In this document: positions 1 through 9,700 of the stretch, piece after piece
How the letters are laid out: the number at the start of each line of letters is the position of its first letter
How positions within the stretch are numbered: position 1 is the stretch's first letter
Source: Candidatus Dactylopiibacterium sp.
GTDB lineage: Bacteria > Pseudomonadota > Gammaproteobacteria > Burkholderiales > Rhodocyclaceae
DNA length: 45,173 nt
Direction: 5' to 3'
Assembly (NCBI GenBank): GCA_031119555.1
Contig: JAVHXQ010000018.1
Coordinates: 1-45,173 of the forward strand
The notes under the pieces: generated by a model
Told to the model about the DNA's origin: nothing
Database searches by the model: none
The model's input: only the letters and a program-made list of their open reading frames with translations
Program-made: the position numbers and the translations under genes

Positions 1-1
1 G

Positions 2-433
2 GTCAGCGAACCGGCGCCGCCTCCCGCGCCCCCGCCCGCGCCGCCCGAATCCCCCGCCACGCCCGACGCGGCCGGCGCCGCGCGGCGCACGATGGTCATC
101 GAGCGCACGATCCGCTCCGGCCAGCAGATCTATGCGCGCGGCTGCGACCTCATCGTGCTCGGCGCCATCAGCAATGGGGCAGAAGTGATTGCCGACGGCA
201 ACGTCCACTGCTACGGTCCGCTGCGCGGCCGCGCCATCGCCGGGGCCCAGGGCGACCGCGAGGCACGCATCTTCAGCAGCAACTTCGGTCCCGAACTCAT
301 CGCCGTGGCCGGCGTTTTCCGCACATTCGAGAAAGGCATTCCGGCACAGATCGCCGGCAAGGCCGCGCAAGCCATCCTTCGTGGCAGCGACGAAACCCCT
401 TCGCTGGTGCTCGAACCGCTCCAGCTCACTTGA
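2..433 (+). CDS. minC: Septum site-determining protein MinC, C-terminal part (5' end outside window)
   Basis: MinC blocks FtsZ ring assembly away from mid-cell and is brought to the membrane by MinD. The frame is open from the first bases of the window, so only the C-terminal part is seen. It begins with a Pro/Ala-rich linker ([12 protein letters not shown]) and continues into the C-terminal beta-helix domain, with hallmarks such as [17 protein letters not shown] and [16 protein letters not shown]. That domain dimerises and binds MinD. The gene ends 22 bp before minD, the usual minCDE order. The N-terminal FtsZ-inhibiting domain is beyond the window edge, so completeness cannot be judged. Confidence 0.95.
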   Translation, partial: VSEPAPPPAPPPAPPESPATPDAAGAARRTMVIERTIRSGQQIYARGCDLIVLGAISNGAEVIADGNVHCYGPLRGRAIAGAQGDREARIFSSNFGPELIAVAGVFRTFEKGIPAQIAGKAAQAILRGSDETPSLVLEPLQLT

Positions 434-455
434 CATCACACCAGGGAGAAACCCA

Positions 456-1271
456 GTGACCCGCATCATCGTCGTAACCTCCGGCAAGGGAGGCGTGGGA
501 AAGACCACGACCAGCGCCAGTTTCGCCACCGGTCTGGCCCTGCGCGGGTTCAAGACGGCCGTGATCGATTTCGACGTCGGCCTGCGCAACCTGGACCTCA
601 TCATGGGCTGCGAACGCCGCGTGGTGTACGACCTCATCAACGTGCTCCAGGGTGAAGCGAACCTGCACCAGGCGCTCATCAAGGACAAGCACTGCGAGAA
701 CCTCTTCGTGCTGCCGGCCTCGCAGACGCGCGACAAGGACGCGCTCTCGGAGGAAGGCGTGGAGAAGGTGCTCAAGGATCTCGAGCACCAGGGCTTCGAC
801 TACATCGTCTGCGATTCGCCCGCCGGCATCGAGACCGGCGCCGTGCTCGCGCTGACCTTCGCCGACGAGGCGCTGGTGGTGACCAACCCCGAAGTCTCCT
901 CGATCCGCGACTCCGACCGCATCCTCGGCATCCTGCAGAGCAAGAGCCGGCGCGCCAAGGAAGGCCGCGAGCCGGTCAAGGAGCACTTGGTCATCACGCG
1001 CTATTCGGCCAAGCGCGTCGAGGAAGGCGAGATGCTGTCCTACAAGGACGTGCAGGAACTGCTGCGCATTCCGCTGCTGGGCGTGATTCCCGAATCCGAG
1101 ACCGTGCTGCAGGCGTCCAACGCCGGTTCGCCGGTGATCCACACCAAGGACTCGGAAGCCGCCGAGGCCTATGCCGACGTGGTGGCGCGCTTCCTGGGCG
1201 AAGACCACCCGCTGCGCTTCGTCGCCTACGAGAAGCCCGGCCTGCTCAAGCGCATTTTCGGAGGAGCCTGA
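456..1271 (+). CDS. minD: Septum site-determining ATPase MinD
   Basis: MinD is the membrane-associated ATPase that recruits MinC and oscillates under MinE. The protein is 271 residues, the usual length. It has a deviant Walker A motif, KGGVGKTTT (residues about 11-19), the switch region [13 protein letters not shown], and a C-terminal amphipathic membrane-targeting helix ending KRIFGGA. I chose the GTG at 456 because GGGAGA lies 7 bases upstream and the protein then starts [12 protein letters not shown] like the family. The open frame continues upstream but overlaps minC. minE follows after one base, so the genes are an operon. Confidence 0.97.
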   Translation: MTRIIVVTSGKGGVGKTTTSASFATGLALRGFKTAVIDFDVGLRNLDLIMGCERRVVYDLINVLQGEANLHQALIKDKHCENLFVLPASQTRDKDALSEEGVEKVLKDLEHQGFDYIVCDSPAGIETGAVLALTFADEALVVTNPEVSSIRDSDRILGILQSKSRRAKEGREPVKEHLVITRYSAKRVEEGEMLSYKDVQELLRIPLLGVIPESETVLQASNAGSPVIHTKDSEAAEAYADVVARFLGEDHPLRFVAYEKPGLLKRIFGGA

Positions 1272-1272
1272 C

Positions 1273-1539
1273 ATGTCCTGGTTCGACAAGCTCTTCGGGG
1301 GCAGCCAGCCCAAATCCGCCACGCTCGCCAAGGAACGCCTCACGCTGGTCATCGCCCACCAGCGCGCCGGCAACGACGCCGCGCCGGACTTCCTGCCCGA
1401 GCTGCAGAAGGAACTCATCGCGGTCATCTCGAAGTACGTCAAGGTGAGTTCCGACGACATCAAGGTCCAGCTCGAAAAGAAGGACAACTACGAAGTGCTC
1501 GAGGTCAACATCGTGATGCCCGAACCGGGCACGCGCTGA
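1273..1539 (+). CDS. minE: Cell division topological specificity factor MinE
   Basis: MinE stimulates MinD ATPase and drives the pole-to-pole oscillation that restricts MinC to the poles. The 88-residue protein matches the family length. The N-terminal membrane/MinD-binding part carries [14 protein letters not shown], and the C-terminal topological specificity domain carries [11 protein letters not shown]. The ATG is one base after the minD stop, with GGAGG at 1260-1264 inside the end of minD serving as ribosome binding site. It is the last gene of minCDE; a terminator-like hairpin follows. Confidence 0.97.
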   Translation: MSWFDKLFGGSQPKSATLAKERLTLVIAHQRAGNDAAPDFLPELQKELIAVISKYVKVSSDDIKVQLEKKDNYEVLEVNIVMPEPGTR

Positions 1540-1560
1540 ACCGCCACCGTCCTGCCCCGC

Positions 1561-1584
1561 AGCCCGGCCACGCGCCGGGCTTTG
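1561..1584 (+). terminator. Probable intrinsic terminator after minE
   Basis: AGCCCGGC and GCCGGGCT form a perfect 8-bp stem around the loop CACGC, followed by only TTTG. It lies 21 bp after the minE stop. The stem is strong, but the T-tract is short, so efficiency is uncertain. Confidence 0.6.
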
Positions 1585-1682
1585 CATGCCCGCGCGCCGT
1601 CGGTCTGGCCGCCGCCCCGCCCCCATGACCGGCGTCGCCGGCAGGCATACACTGCACCGGAACTCTCCCGGAGACACTCAGG

Positions 1683-3413
1683 ATGGCGCCTGCCGGACGT
1701 CTGCTTTCGCTGCTTGCCGCCGTGCTCCTCGCGGCCTGTGCCACGCCGGGCGATGCGCCGCCCGTGAGCGACCCCTGGGCCTACCCCGCGCGCGCCGCCG
1801 AGATCCGCCGCCCGCGCTCGCCCGAACAGCCGCGCTACGCCCGCCCGACGCCCGCCGAAGCCTCGCGCTTCCTGCAGCAGGCCACCTTCGGCGCCACCCC
1901 GCAGACCCTCGTCGCGCTGGAAAAGAGCGGCTACGCGCGCTGGCTGGACGCGCAGTTCCGCACGCCCCAGACCCTGTTCCTGCCCGCCATCGAACCCGCG
2001 CACGCAGCGCTCGAAACCGGCAAGAACCTGCGTCAGGATCTGTTCTTCGCCGAGTTCTGGAAAGCCAGCGCGACCGCGCCCGACCAGCTGCGCCAGCGCG
2101 TGGCCTTCGCGCTCTCCGAGATTTTCGTGGTCTCCTTCGACGGCTCGCTCTCGGCGCGCGTGCGCGGCATGGCGTCCTACTGGGACATGCTGGGCCGCAA
2201 CGCCTTCGGCGACTTCCGCACCTTCCTCGAGGAAGTCACGCGCCACCCCATGATGGGGACCTATCTCTCGCACCTGAAGAACCGCAAGGAAGACCCCAAG
2301 AGCGGCCGCGTGCCCGACGAGAACTACGCGCGCGAGATCCTGCAGCTCTTCACGATAGGCCTGCATGAGCTCAACGCGGACGGCTCCGCCAAGCTTCGCG
2401 ACGGCCAGCCCATCGAAACCTACGACCTCGACGACATCACCGGCCTCGCGAAGGTCTTCACCGGTTTCTCCTACGGCGGGCCGGGCACCACCGACGCGCA
2501 CTTCAACCGCCAGAGCGAGGAGCCGCGCTGGGACATCCTGCCCATGAAGGGCTACCCCAAGTTCCACGCCACGAGCGAGAAGCGCTTCCTGGGTGTGGTG
2601 ATCGCGCCGCAGAAAACCGCCGACCCCGAAGGCGATCTCGGGATCGCGCTCGACCGCCTCTTCCGGCATCCCAACGTGGGGCCCTTCTTCGGGCGCCAGC
2701 TGATCCAGCGCCTCGTCACCAGCAACCCCAGCCCCGCCTATGTCGCGCGCGTCGCGCGTGCCTTCGACGACAACGGCGCTGGCGTGCGCGGCGACATGCA
2801 GGCCGTGCTCCGTGCCGTGCTGCTCGACCCCGAAGCGCGCACCGCCACCCCGGCCGGCAAGCTGCGTGAACCCGTGCTGCGCCTGTCCCAGTGGATGCGC
2901 GCGTTTGGCGCGCGTTCGCAGTCCGGCGAGTTCCTCATCGCCAGCACCGACAACCCCGGCAATTCCCTGGGCCAGAGCCCCATGCGCTCGCCCAGCGTCT
3001 TCAACTTCTTCCGCCCCGGCTTCACGCCGTCGGGCGTCGCCTTCGGCCCGCGCGGCCTCGTAGCACCCGAGCTGCAGCTGGTGTCCGAGACCTCCGTCGC
3101 GGGCTATGCCAACTTCATGCAGACCACCATCGAGGCGGGCGTGGGCCGCGCGGAAGGCGGCCAGCGCGACGTGCAGGCCGATTACGCCCCCGCCGCCGCG
3201 CTGGCGGATCGCCCCGAAGCCCTGCTCGATCAGGTCGAGCTGCTGCTCATGAGCCAGCGCCTGACGCCGGACGCACGCACACGCGTGCTGGACGCGATCC
3301 GCGCCCTGCCCCTGCCCGCGAGCGGCCCGGGCGCGGAACGCGCGCGGCGTGAGCGCGTCAAACTCGCAACCCTGCTCGTCATGGTGTCGCCCGAATACCT
3401 GGTCCAGAAATGA
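1683..3413 (+). CDS. DUF1800 domain lipoprotein
   Basis: This is a 576-residue member of the DUF1800 family, whose biochemical role is not established. The N-terminus is a lipoprotein signal with lipobox LLAAC (Cys about residue 19), so the protein is probably anchored in the outer membrane. The family pattern is visible in SRFLQQATFGAT near residue 60, in PDENYAREILQLFTIGL, and in SPSVFNFFRPGF near residue 440. GGAG lies about 10 bases before the ATG. The next gene, a DUF1501 protein, starts 25 bp downstream. DUF1800 and DUF1501 genes are commonly found as a pair, which suggests a shared periplasmic or cell-surface function. Family assignment is firm; function is unknown. Confidence 0.88.
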   Translation: MAPAGRLLSLLAAVLLAACATPGDAPPVSDPWAYPARAAEIRRPRSPEQPRYARPTPAEASRFLQQATFGATPQTLVALEKSGYARWLDAQFRTPQTLFLPAIEPAHAALETGKNLRQDLFFAEFWKASATAPDQLRQRVAFALSEIFVVSFDGSLSARVRGMASYWDMLGRNAFGDFRTFLEEVTRHPMMGTYLSHLKNRKEDPKSGRVPDENYAREILQLFTIGLHELNADGSAKLRDGQPIETYDLDDITGLAKVFTGFSYGGPGTTDAHFNRQSEEPRWDILPMKGYPKFHATSEKRFLGVVIAPQKTADPEGDLGIALDRLFRHPNVGPFFGRQLIQRLVTSNPSPAYVARVARAFDDNGAGVRGDMQAVLRAVLLDPEARTATPAGKLREPVLRLSQWMRAFGARSQSGEFLIASTDNPGNSLGQSPMRSPSVFNFFRPGFTPSGVAFGPRGLVAPELQLVSETSVAGYANFMQTTIEAGVGRAEGGQRDVQADYAPAAALADRPEALLDQVELLLMSQRLTPDARTRVLDAIRALPLPASGPGAERARRERVKLATLLVMVSPEYLVQK

Positions 3414-3438
3414 AGCCCCTGCCCACGGAGAGTCCGTC

Positions 3439-4818
3439 ATGAGTCAGGCCAGCCGCCGAGAGTTCCTTCGCCGCGCGGGCGCCTTCGGGTTGCTGCGCGC
3501 GGCCGCTCCGCTGGGACTCCAGCTCGCCGGCATCGGCGCGGCGGCGGCCGCGACGCGTCCGGCCGACTATCGCGCCATCGTGTGCCTCTTCATGTACGGC
3601 GCCAACGACGCCCACAACACCGTGGTGCCGCGCGGCGAGGCGCAATGGCGCCCCTACGCCGACGCCCGCCCGGGCCTCGCGCTACCGCGCGAAACCCTGC
3701 TCCCCATCGCCTCCACCGACGCCGAGCTCGGCCTGCATCCCGCGCTGGCCCCGCTGCAGACCCTTTACGCACAGCAACGCGCCGCCGTGCTCGCCAACGT
3801 GGGGCCGCTCATGGTGCCCATCCGCGATGCCACCGAGTTCCGCGCCACCAACGTGCCGCGTCCGCCCAAACTCTTCTCGCACAACGACCAGCAGGCCATC
3901 TGGCAGGCGTTTTCGCCCGAGGGCGCGCGCGCCGGCTGGGGCGGCCGCATCGCCGACCTGCTCGCCGCACACAACGACGCCCCGCTCTTCACGGCCATTT
4001 CCGCCGCCGGCAACGCGGTGTTCCTGGCCAGCGAGCACACCCAGCCCTACCAGATCGGCACGGGCGGAGCCATCGGCTTCAATCGCAGCAACGCCAGCAG
4101 CCTGTTCGGCTCCCCGCAGGGCGCGGCCGCGCTGCGCGCGCAGATCGCGGCGGGCGGCGGACTCATGGAAGGCGCCTACGGCGACGTGGTCGGGCGTTCG
4201 GTCGAGGCCCACGCGCGCCTTTCCGCCGCGCTCGCGAAGCTTCCCGAAAGCGATCCGCGCGTCACCCTGCCGCCGGGGCTGGAAAAGGACGGGCTGGCGC
4301 GCCAGCTGCGCATCGTGGCGCGGCTCATCGGCGTGCATGACGACGCCGCCATCGCCCAGCGCCGCCAGGTCTTCTTCGTGTCGCTGGGCAACTTCGACAC
4401 CCACGACGGCCAGCTCGCGCGCCAGGCCGGGCTGCTGGGCTCCGTGGCCGCGTCCGTGGCGTGGTTCCAGGGCGCGATGGACGCACTGGGCCTGAGCAAC
4501 CAGGTCACGCTCTTCACGGCCTCCGACTTCGGGCGCACCCTGCTCTCCAACGGCGACGGCACCGACCACGGCTGGGGCGGCCACCACTTCATCGCGGGCG
4601 GCGCGGTGCGCGGCGGGCGTGTGTATGGGCGTTTCCCGGAGGTCGCGCTGAACACGGCGACCGACATCGGCAACGGCCGCCTGCTGCCCACGACCTCGGT
4701 GGACGAGTACGCCGCGACGCTGGCGCGCTGGATGGGCGTCGCGCCCGCCGACCTGCCGCTCGTGCTCCCCAACATCGGTCATTTCGCGCAGCCCGATCTG
4801 GGCTTCCTGCGCGCCTGA
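3439..4818 (+). CDS. DUF1501 domain protein, Tat-exported
   Basis: This 459-residue protein of the DUF1501 family belongs to the alkaline-phosphatase/sulfatase-like fold group and has no assigned substrate. The start at 3439 gives a classic twin-arginine signal (SRREFLRRAG at residues 5-14, then a hydrophobic Ala/Leu stretch to AAAA). It implies export of a folded protein. Typical motifs are LFMYGANDAHNTVVP, SLGNFDTHDGQ and TASDFGRTLLSNGDGTDHGWG, which carry the likely metal-binding Asp/His residues. GGAG at 3427-3430 precedes the start. It is paired with the DUF1800 gene upstream and is probably cotranscribed with it. Confidence 0.88.
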   Translation: MSQASRREFLRRAGAFGLLRAAAPLGLQLAGIGAAAAATRPADYRAIVCLFMYGANDAHNTVVPRGEAQWRPYADARPGLALPRETLLPIASTDAELGLHPALAPLQTLYAQQRAAVLANVGPLMVPIRDATEFRATNVPRPPKLFSHNDQQAIWQAFSPEGARAGWGGRIADLLAAHNDAPLFTAISAAGNAVFLASEHTQPYQIGTGGAIGFNRSNASSLFGSPQGAAALRAQIAAGGGLMEGAYGDVVGRSVEAHARLSAALAKLPESDPRVTLPPGLEKDGLARQLRIVARLIGVHDDAAIAQRRQVFFVSLGNFDTHDGQLARQAGLLGSVAASVAWFQGAMDALGLSNQVTLFTASDFGRTLLSNGDGTDHGWGGHHFIAGGAVRGGRVYGRFPEVALNTATDIGNGRLLPTTSVDEYAATLARWMGVAPADLPLVLPNIGHFAQPDLGFLRA

Positions 4819-4927
4819 AACCCGCGCCCGCCCTGCCCTAAGCGGCACGCAGCGCGAGTTTTCGCTACACATCACCGGAATGCGCTAGTCTGTGCATTCC
4901 TTTGACATGAAGTGATTACCCGAAAAC

Positions 4928-5689
4928 ATGTTCGACTGGCTTGCCGACCCCAATGCCTGGATTGCCCTGGCCACGCTGACCGCCCTCGAGATCGTGCTGG
5001 GCATCGACAACATCATCTTCATCTCCATCCTCGTGGGTCGCGTGGAGGCCGCCCGGCGCAATCTCGCGCGGCGTCTGGGCCTGGGTCTCGCGATGATCTC
5101 GCGCATCCTGCTGCTGCTCTCGCTGGCCTGGATCATGCGGCTGACGGCACCGCTCTTCACGGTGTTCGCACAGGAAATCTCGGGGCGCGACATCATCCTC
5201 GTCGTCGGCGGCCTGTTCCTGCTCTGGAAGAGCGTGCACGAGATCCATACCTCGCTGCAGGGCCACGACGACAAGCCCGGCACGAACCAGGCGGTGCGCG
5301 CCACCTTCGGCATGATCCTGCTGCAGATCGCGGTGATCGACATCGTGTTCTCGCTGGATTCGGTCATCACGGCGGTCGGCATGGTCAGCGAGATCGGCGT
5401 GATGATCTGCGCGGTGCTGCTGTCGGTGGCCGTCATGATGTTCGCGGCGCGCCCCATCGGCGAGTTCGTGGACGCCAACCCCACGATCAAGATGCTCGCG
5501 CTGTCCTTCCTCGTGCTCGTCGGCGTCACGCTGATCGCCGAGGGCTTCGACACCCACGTGCCCAAGGGCTACATCTACTTCGCGATGGCTTTCTCGGTGG
5601 CGGTCGAAATGATCAACATCCGGCTGCGCCGCCGGACCGACCAGGCCGTGCGCCTGCACAAGGAAATGCCGCTGCCGGGCGAGGACTGA
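4928..5689 (+). CDS. TerC-family integral membrane protein
   Basis: This is a 253-residue polytopic membrane protein of the TerC family (YgdQ/YoaE-like branch). Members are implicated in metal-ion efflux, notably manganese, and in tellurite resistance. The family signature EIVLGIDNIIF (about residues 20-30) and its internal counterpart DIVFSLDSVITAVG contain the conserved acidic residues of the two inverted repeats. About seven hydrophobic segments are visible. It stands alone with 109 bp upstream and no ter genes nearby, so tellurite resistance is not implied. The exact ion is unknown. The C-terminal CBS/CorC domains of longer relatives are absent. Confidence 0.88.
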   Translation: MFDWLADPNAWIALATLTALEIVLGIDNIIFISILVGRVEAARRNLARRLGLGLAMISRILLLLSLAWIMRLTAPLFTVFAQEISGRDIILVVGGLFLLWKSVHEIHTSLQGHDDKPGTNQAVRATFGMILLQIAVIDIVFSLDSVITAVGMVSEIGVMICAVLLSVAVMMFAARPIGEFVDANPTIKMLALSFLVLVGVTLIAEGFDTHVPKGYIYFAMAFSVAVEMINIRLRRRTDQAVRLHKEMPLPGED

Positions 5690-5826
5690 CCCCCCGGCGC
5701 GCTGACAGGAACAGCGCACCGACACACGCTCACCCGGACGGAGTGCCCCGCCTGACGAGCCGCCAGGGGCGGCCCCGGCGGAGCCGGCAGCAAGGAGTGT
5801 TCGTTCATGACTAAAGAATCGGATGT

Positions 5827-6702
5827 ATGAAGGTCGACCTCCGCAAGCTCATCTCGCCAGGCCCCCACAGCATCCGCTGGTCGGGAGGCGCCTTGCTCGT
5901 GGCCATGACCATAGGCCTCACCCTGCTGTTCTTCCCGATGCGCAGCGATACCCTCAACGACCTCGCGGCGGGCGACACGCTGCGCGTGGGCTATGCCATC
6001 GAGCCGCCCTTCGTGACCCAGGGCGCTGACGGCAAGCTCAGCGGCGAAGCGCCCGTCGTGCTCGAAGCGGTGCTCGCGCGCGCGGGCATCCGCAACAAGG
6101 TCGAATGGCTGCGCAGCGATTTCGGCAGCCTCATCCACGAACTTGAAAGCGGGCGCATCCAGATCATCGCGAGCGGCATGTTCGTCACGCCCGAACGCGA
6201 ACGCCGCGTGATCTTCTCCCGCCCCACCGCGCTCGTGCATACCGGGCTGCTGATGCGCGGCAGCCTCAGGCCGGCGCCGGCCACGCTGAGCGAGTTCAGC
6301 GCGCGCGAAGATCTGCAGCTCGCGGTGCTGGGCGGCGCGGTCGAGGAAGCCATGGCGCGCAAGGCCGGCATTGCCGCCGACCGCATCGTTTCGTATCCCG
6401 ACACCACGGCCGCCCTGCAGGCCATCCAGGAAGGCCGCGTGGACGCCTTCGCGCTGTCCACGCTGTCGCTGCGCTACATCCTGCAACAGCACGGCGGCGC
6501 GAATTTCCAGCTCGCGCCGGACGCCCAGCCCGATGCCGAGCCGGGGCGCCCCGCCTTCGTGTTCCGCCCCGGCGACAAGGCCCTGCGCGACCTCGTCGAC
6601 CGCCAGCTCGCGAGCTTCCTCGGCAGCGAGGAACACCGCGCGCTGGTGGCCCCGTTTGGCTTCCAGAAAGCGGACCTGCCCGCCGCGGAGGCCGCGCGAT
6701 GA
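5827..6702 (+). CDS. Membrane-anchored solute-binding (SBP_bac_3-like) sensor protein
   Basis: This 291-residue protein carries an extracellular solute-binding domain of the family-3 type (amino-acid binding and sensor domains). DTLRVGYAIEPPF marks the start of the first lobe, and GSLIHELESGRIQIIASGMFVTPERE is the typical hinge region. The N-terminus has basic residues, then one hydrophobic segment at about residues 20-38. No clear signal-peptidase site is visible, so it is probably tethered in the inner membrane facing the periplasm. No ABC permease or ATPase gene is nearby. Its stop overlaps the start of the GGDEF/EAL gene (ATGA), so a role as ligand-sensing partner for that enzyme is more likely than transport (inference). 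Confidence 0.82.
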   Translation: MKVDLRKLISPGPHSIRWSGGALLVAMTIGLTLLFFPMRSDTLNDLAAGDTLRVGYAIEPPFVTQGADGKLSGEAPVVLEAVLARAGIRNKVEWLRSDFGSLIHELESGRIQIIASGMFVTPERERRVIFSRPTALVHTGLLMRGSLRPAPATLSEFSAREDLQLAVLGGAVEEAMARKAGIAADRIVSYPDTTAALQAIQEGRVDAFALSTLSLRYILQQHGGANFQLAPDAQPDAEPGRPAFVFRPGDKALRDLVDRQLASFLGSEEHRALVAPFGFQKADLPAAEAAR

Positions 6703-9700
6703 GCCTGCGCACGCCCTTCGAAGCCCGCGGCACGACGCGCGCCATCAGTCTCGTCGCCATCGCCGTGATCGCGCTGATCGCCTGGTCGCACCTGCGCTGG
6801 GACGCCAGCACCAGCCAGAGCCTGATCCAGCTCGACAGCCTGCATCAGTCGCGGCACGCCTCGCGCAATGCCGAACTCATCGCCGAACGCGCGCTGGCCG
6901 AGGGCAAGGAGGTCGACCACGGCCTCGTGATCGCCGAACTCGCGCGCGCGCGGGTCTTCGTCAATGCCCTGCTCAGCGGCGACGGCAAGCTCGCCGGCAT
7001 GCACCTGCGCCGCCCGCCCGTGAATCAGCTCCAGCTCGCGCTGCAGCGCTACGAAGGCACGCTCGCGAGCGCCGAGATGCTCGTGCGCGACCGCCTGCGC
7101 AACGCAACGGGCATCCTGCACTCGGACATCCGCGCCTCCAGCGTGCGCGTAGACCGCGCCGCGCTCGACGTCGAAGCCCTGCTGCTGCGCCAGCTCGATG
7201 CGCAGCGCAGCCAGCAGCGCGTACTGGACGCCGGCACCATCCTCGTGACCGCGCTACTCAGCCTGGGCAGCCTGATCCTGCTCGCCCAGAGCCTGCGCCG
7301 CAACGAAGATGCCTACGTGCAGGTCGCCGAGAGCGAAGGCCGTCTGCGCGCGATCGCGGGCGCCATTCCGGGCGCCATCTACGTGCTCGACCGCGACGGC
7401 CGCTACGAGCATGCCTTCGGCTATCAGGCAGGCCTCGGCACGCCGCGCGCCGATCTCTTGATCGGACGGCGGCTGCACGACGTGATGCCGACCGATCTCG
7501 CCGAGCGCCAGATCCAGCTCATCCACGATGCGCTGGCCACGCGCAGCCCGCGCATGATCGAGTACAGCCGCCCCCTGGAAGAACACGAGCAAGGCGCGCC
7601 CGTGCATTTCGAAGGCCGCCTCAACCCGCTGGGCGACGGCAAGCACGTGGTCTGGGTAAGCTGGGACGTCTCCGAACGCTGGAACGCCAACCAGCGCGTG
7701 TTCGTGCTCAAGCGGCTGTATGAATTCCTCAGCAGCGTGAACCAGGCCATCGTCTGGTCGCACGACCAGCCCACGCTGCTCGACACCGTATGCCGCACCG
7801 CCACCGCCATCGGCGGCTTCAAGCTCGCCTGGGTGAGCTGGCACAACGTGCTCGACGGCAGCCTGCGCTGCATCGCCTGCGCGGGCCAGACCAGCGTGCT
7901 GTCGAGCGCGCACGACGACGCGCCGGTTGAAGACCCCGCGCGCCGCTGCCTGGCGCTCGGCGAAGTCCTGATCCTGGACCACCTCTCCGACATCCAGAGC
8001 GGCTGGATTGCGCGCGCGCAGACGCAGGGCCTCACGGCCTACGCGGGCATCCCGCTGCGCGACGGCGACACCCTGGTCGGCGTACTCAACCTCCTGGACA
8101 CCGACATCGACACCGACGACCCCGAGGAGCGCGCGCTGCTCAACGAACTCGGCATCGACATCTCGCACGCCATCACGCAGTTCTCGCGCGAAGCCCAGCA
8201 GCTCGAGACCGAAGCGCGCATGAGCCTGCTCGCCGCCGCGCTCGAAAGCTGCCAGGACGGCGTGGCCGTCACCGACATGAACGGGCGCATCGTCTCCGTG
8301 AACAACGCCTTCACGCGCATCACCGGCTACACGCAGGAGGAAGCCATCGGCCAGAAGCCGGGCTTCCTGCGCTCGGGCCGGCACTCGCGCGAGTTCTACG
8401 CCGCGATGTGGGGTTCGCTGTCGCAGAGCGGCACCTGGCAGGGCGAAATCTGGAACCGGCGCAAGAACGGCGAAATCTACGCGCAGTGGATGTCGATCAG
8501 CACCGTGCACCGCGCCGACAAGAACGCCGACCACTACGTTTCGGTCTTCACCGACATCAGCCACCTCAAGGACACCGAGGAACGCCTCAAGCACCTCGCC
8601 CACTACGACCTGCTGACCGGGCTGCCCAACCGCACCCTGCTGGGTTCGCGGCTGGAGCACGCGCTGGAGGTCTCGCGGCGCCAGCGCGCCTATCTCGCTG
8701 TGCTCTTCATCGACCTCGACAACTTCAAGCACGTCAACGACGCGCTGGGTCACAACGTGGGCGACGAGCTGCTGGTGGCCGTCACCAAGCGCATCAACAG
8801 CCGCTTGCGCAAACAGGACACCCTGGGCCGCCTCGGCGGCGACGAGTTCCTGCTCATCCTCGAATCCCTCCAGGCCCCGCAGGACGCCGCGCTCGTGGCC
8901 TCCAGCCTGCTCACCGCGCTCGACGAGCCCATGACGCTCGCCTCCGGCCACACCCTCTACGTGCGCGTGAGCATAGGCATCAGCATCTATCCCGACGACG
9001 GCAACACCGCCGCCGAACTCATCCGCCAGGCCGACGCCGCGATGTATCAGGCCAAGCGCGCGGGCCGCAGCACCTACCGCTATTACACCGAGGAACTCAC
9101 GGCCGCCGCGAACTACCGGCTGGAACTCGAGGCACGCCTGCGCCGGGCCTTCGACAACGACGAGTTCAGCCTCTACTACCAGCCGCAGGTGAACCTCGCC
9201 ACGGGCCGCCTGACCGGCGCCGAAGCGCTCGTGCGCCTGCAGCCGCCGGGCGTGAGCCCGATCAGCCCGGCCACCTTCATTCCGCTGCTCGAGGAAACCG
9301 GGCTCATCGTGCAACTGGGCGAATGGGTGCTGCGCGCCACCTGCGAGCAAGGGTGCCGCTGGCTGGAAGCGGGTTACGACTTCGGCACGCTGGCCATCAA
9401 CGTTTCATCGCATGAGATCCGCCGCGGCGACTTCGTCGAACGTCTGCGCGCCACGCTCGACGCCACCGGATTCCCGGCGTCGCGGCTCGACATCGAGCTC
9501 ACCGAGTCGAGCATGATGGAACAGGGCGAATTCTCGGAACGCTTCATCGAAGGCGTGCGCGCGCTGGGCGTGCACCTCTCGATCGACGATTTCGGCACGG
9601 GCTACTCGTCGCTGTCCTACCTGCGCAAGCTGCCCGTCGACAAGCTCAAGATCGATCGCAGCTTCATTGCCGAGATCCCCGACAACCCCGCCGACGCCAA

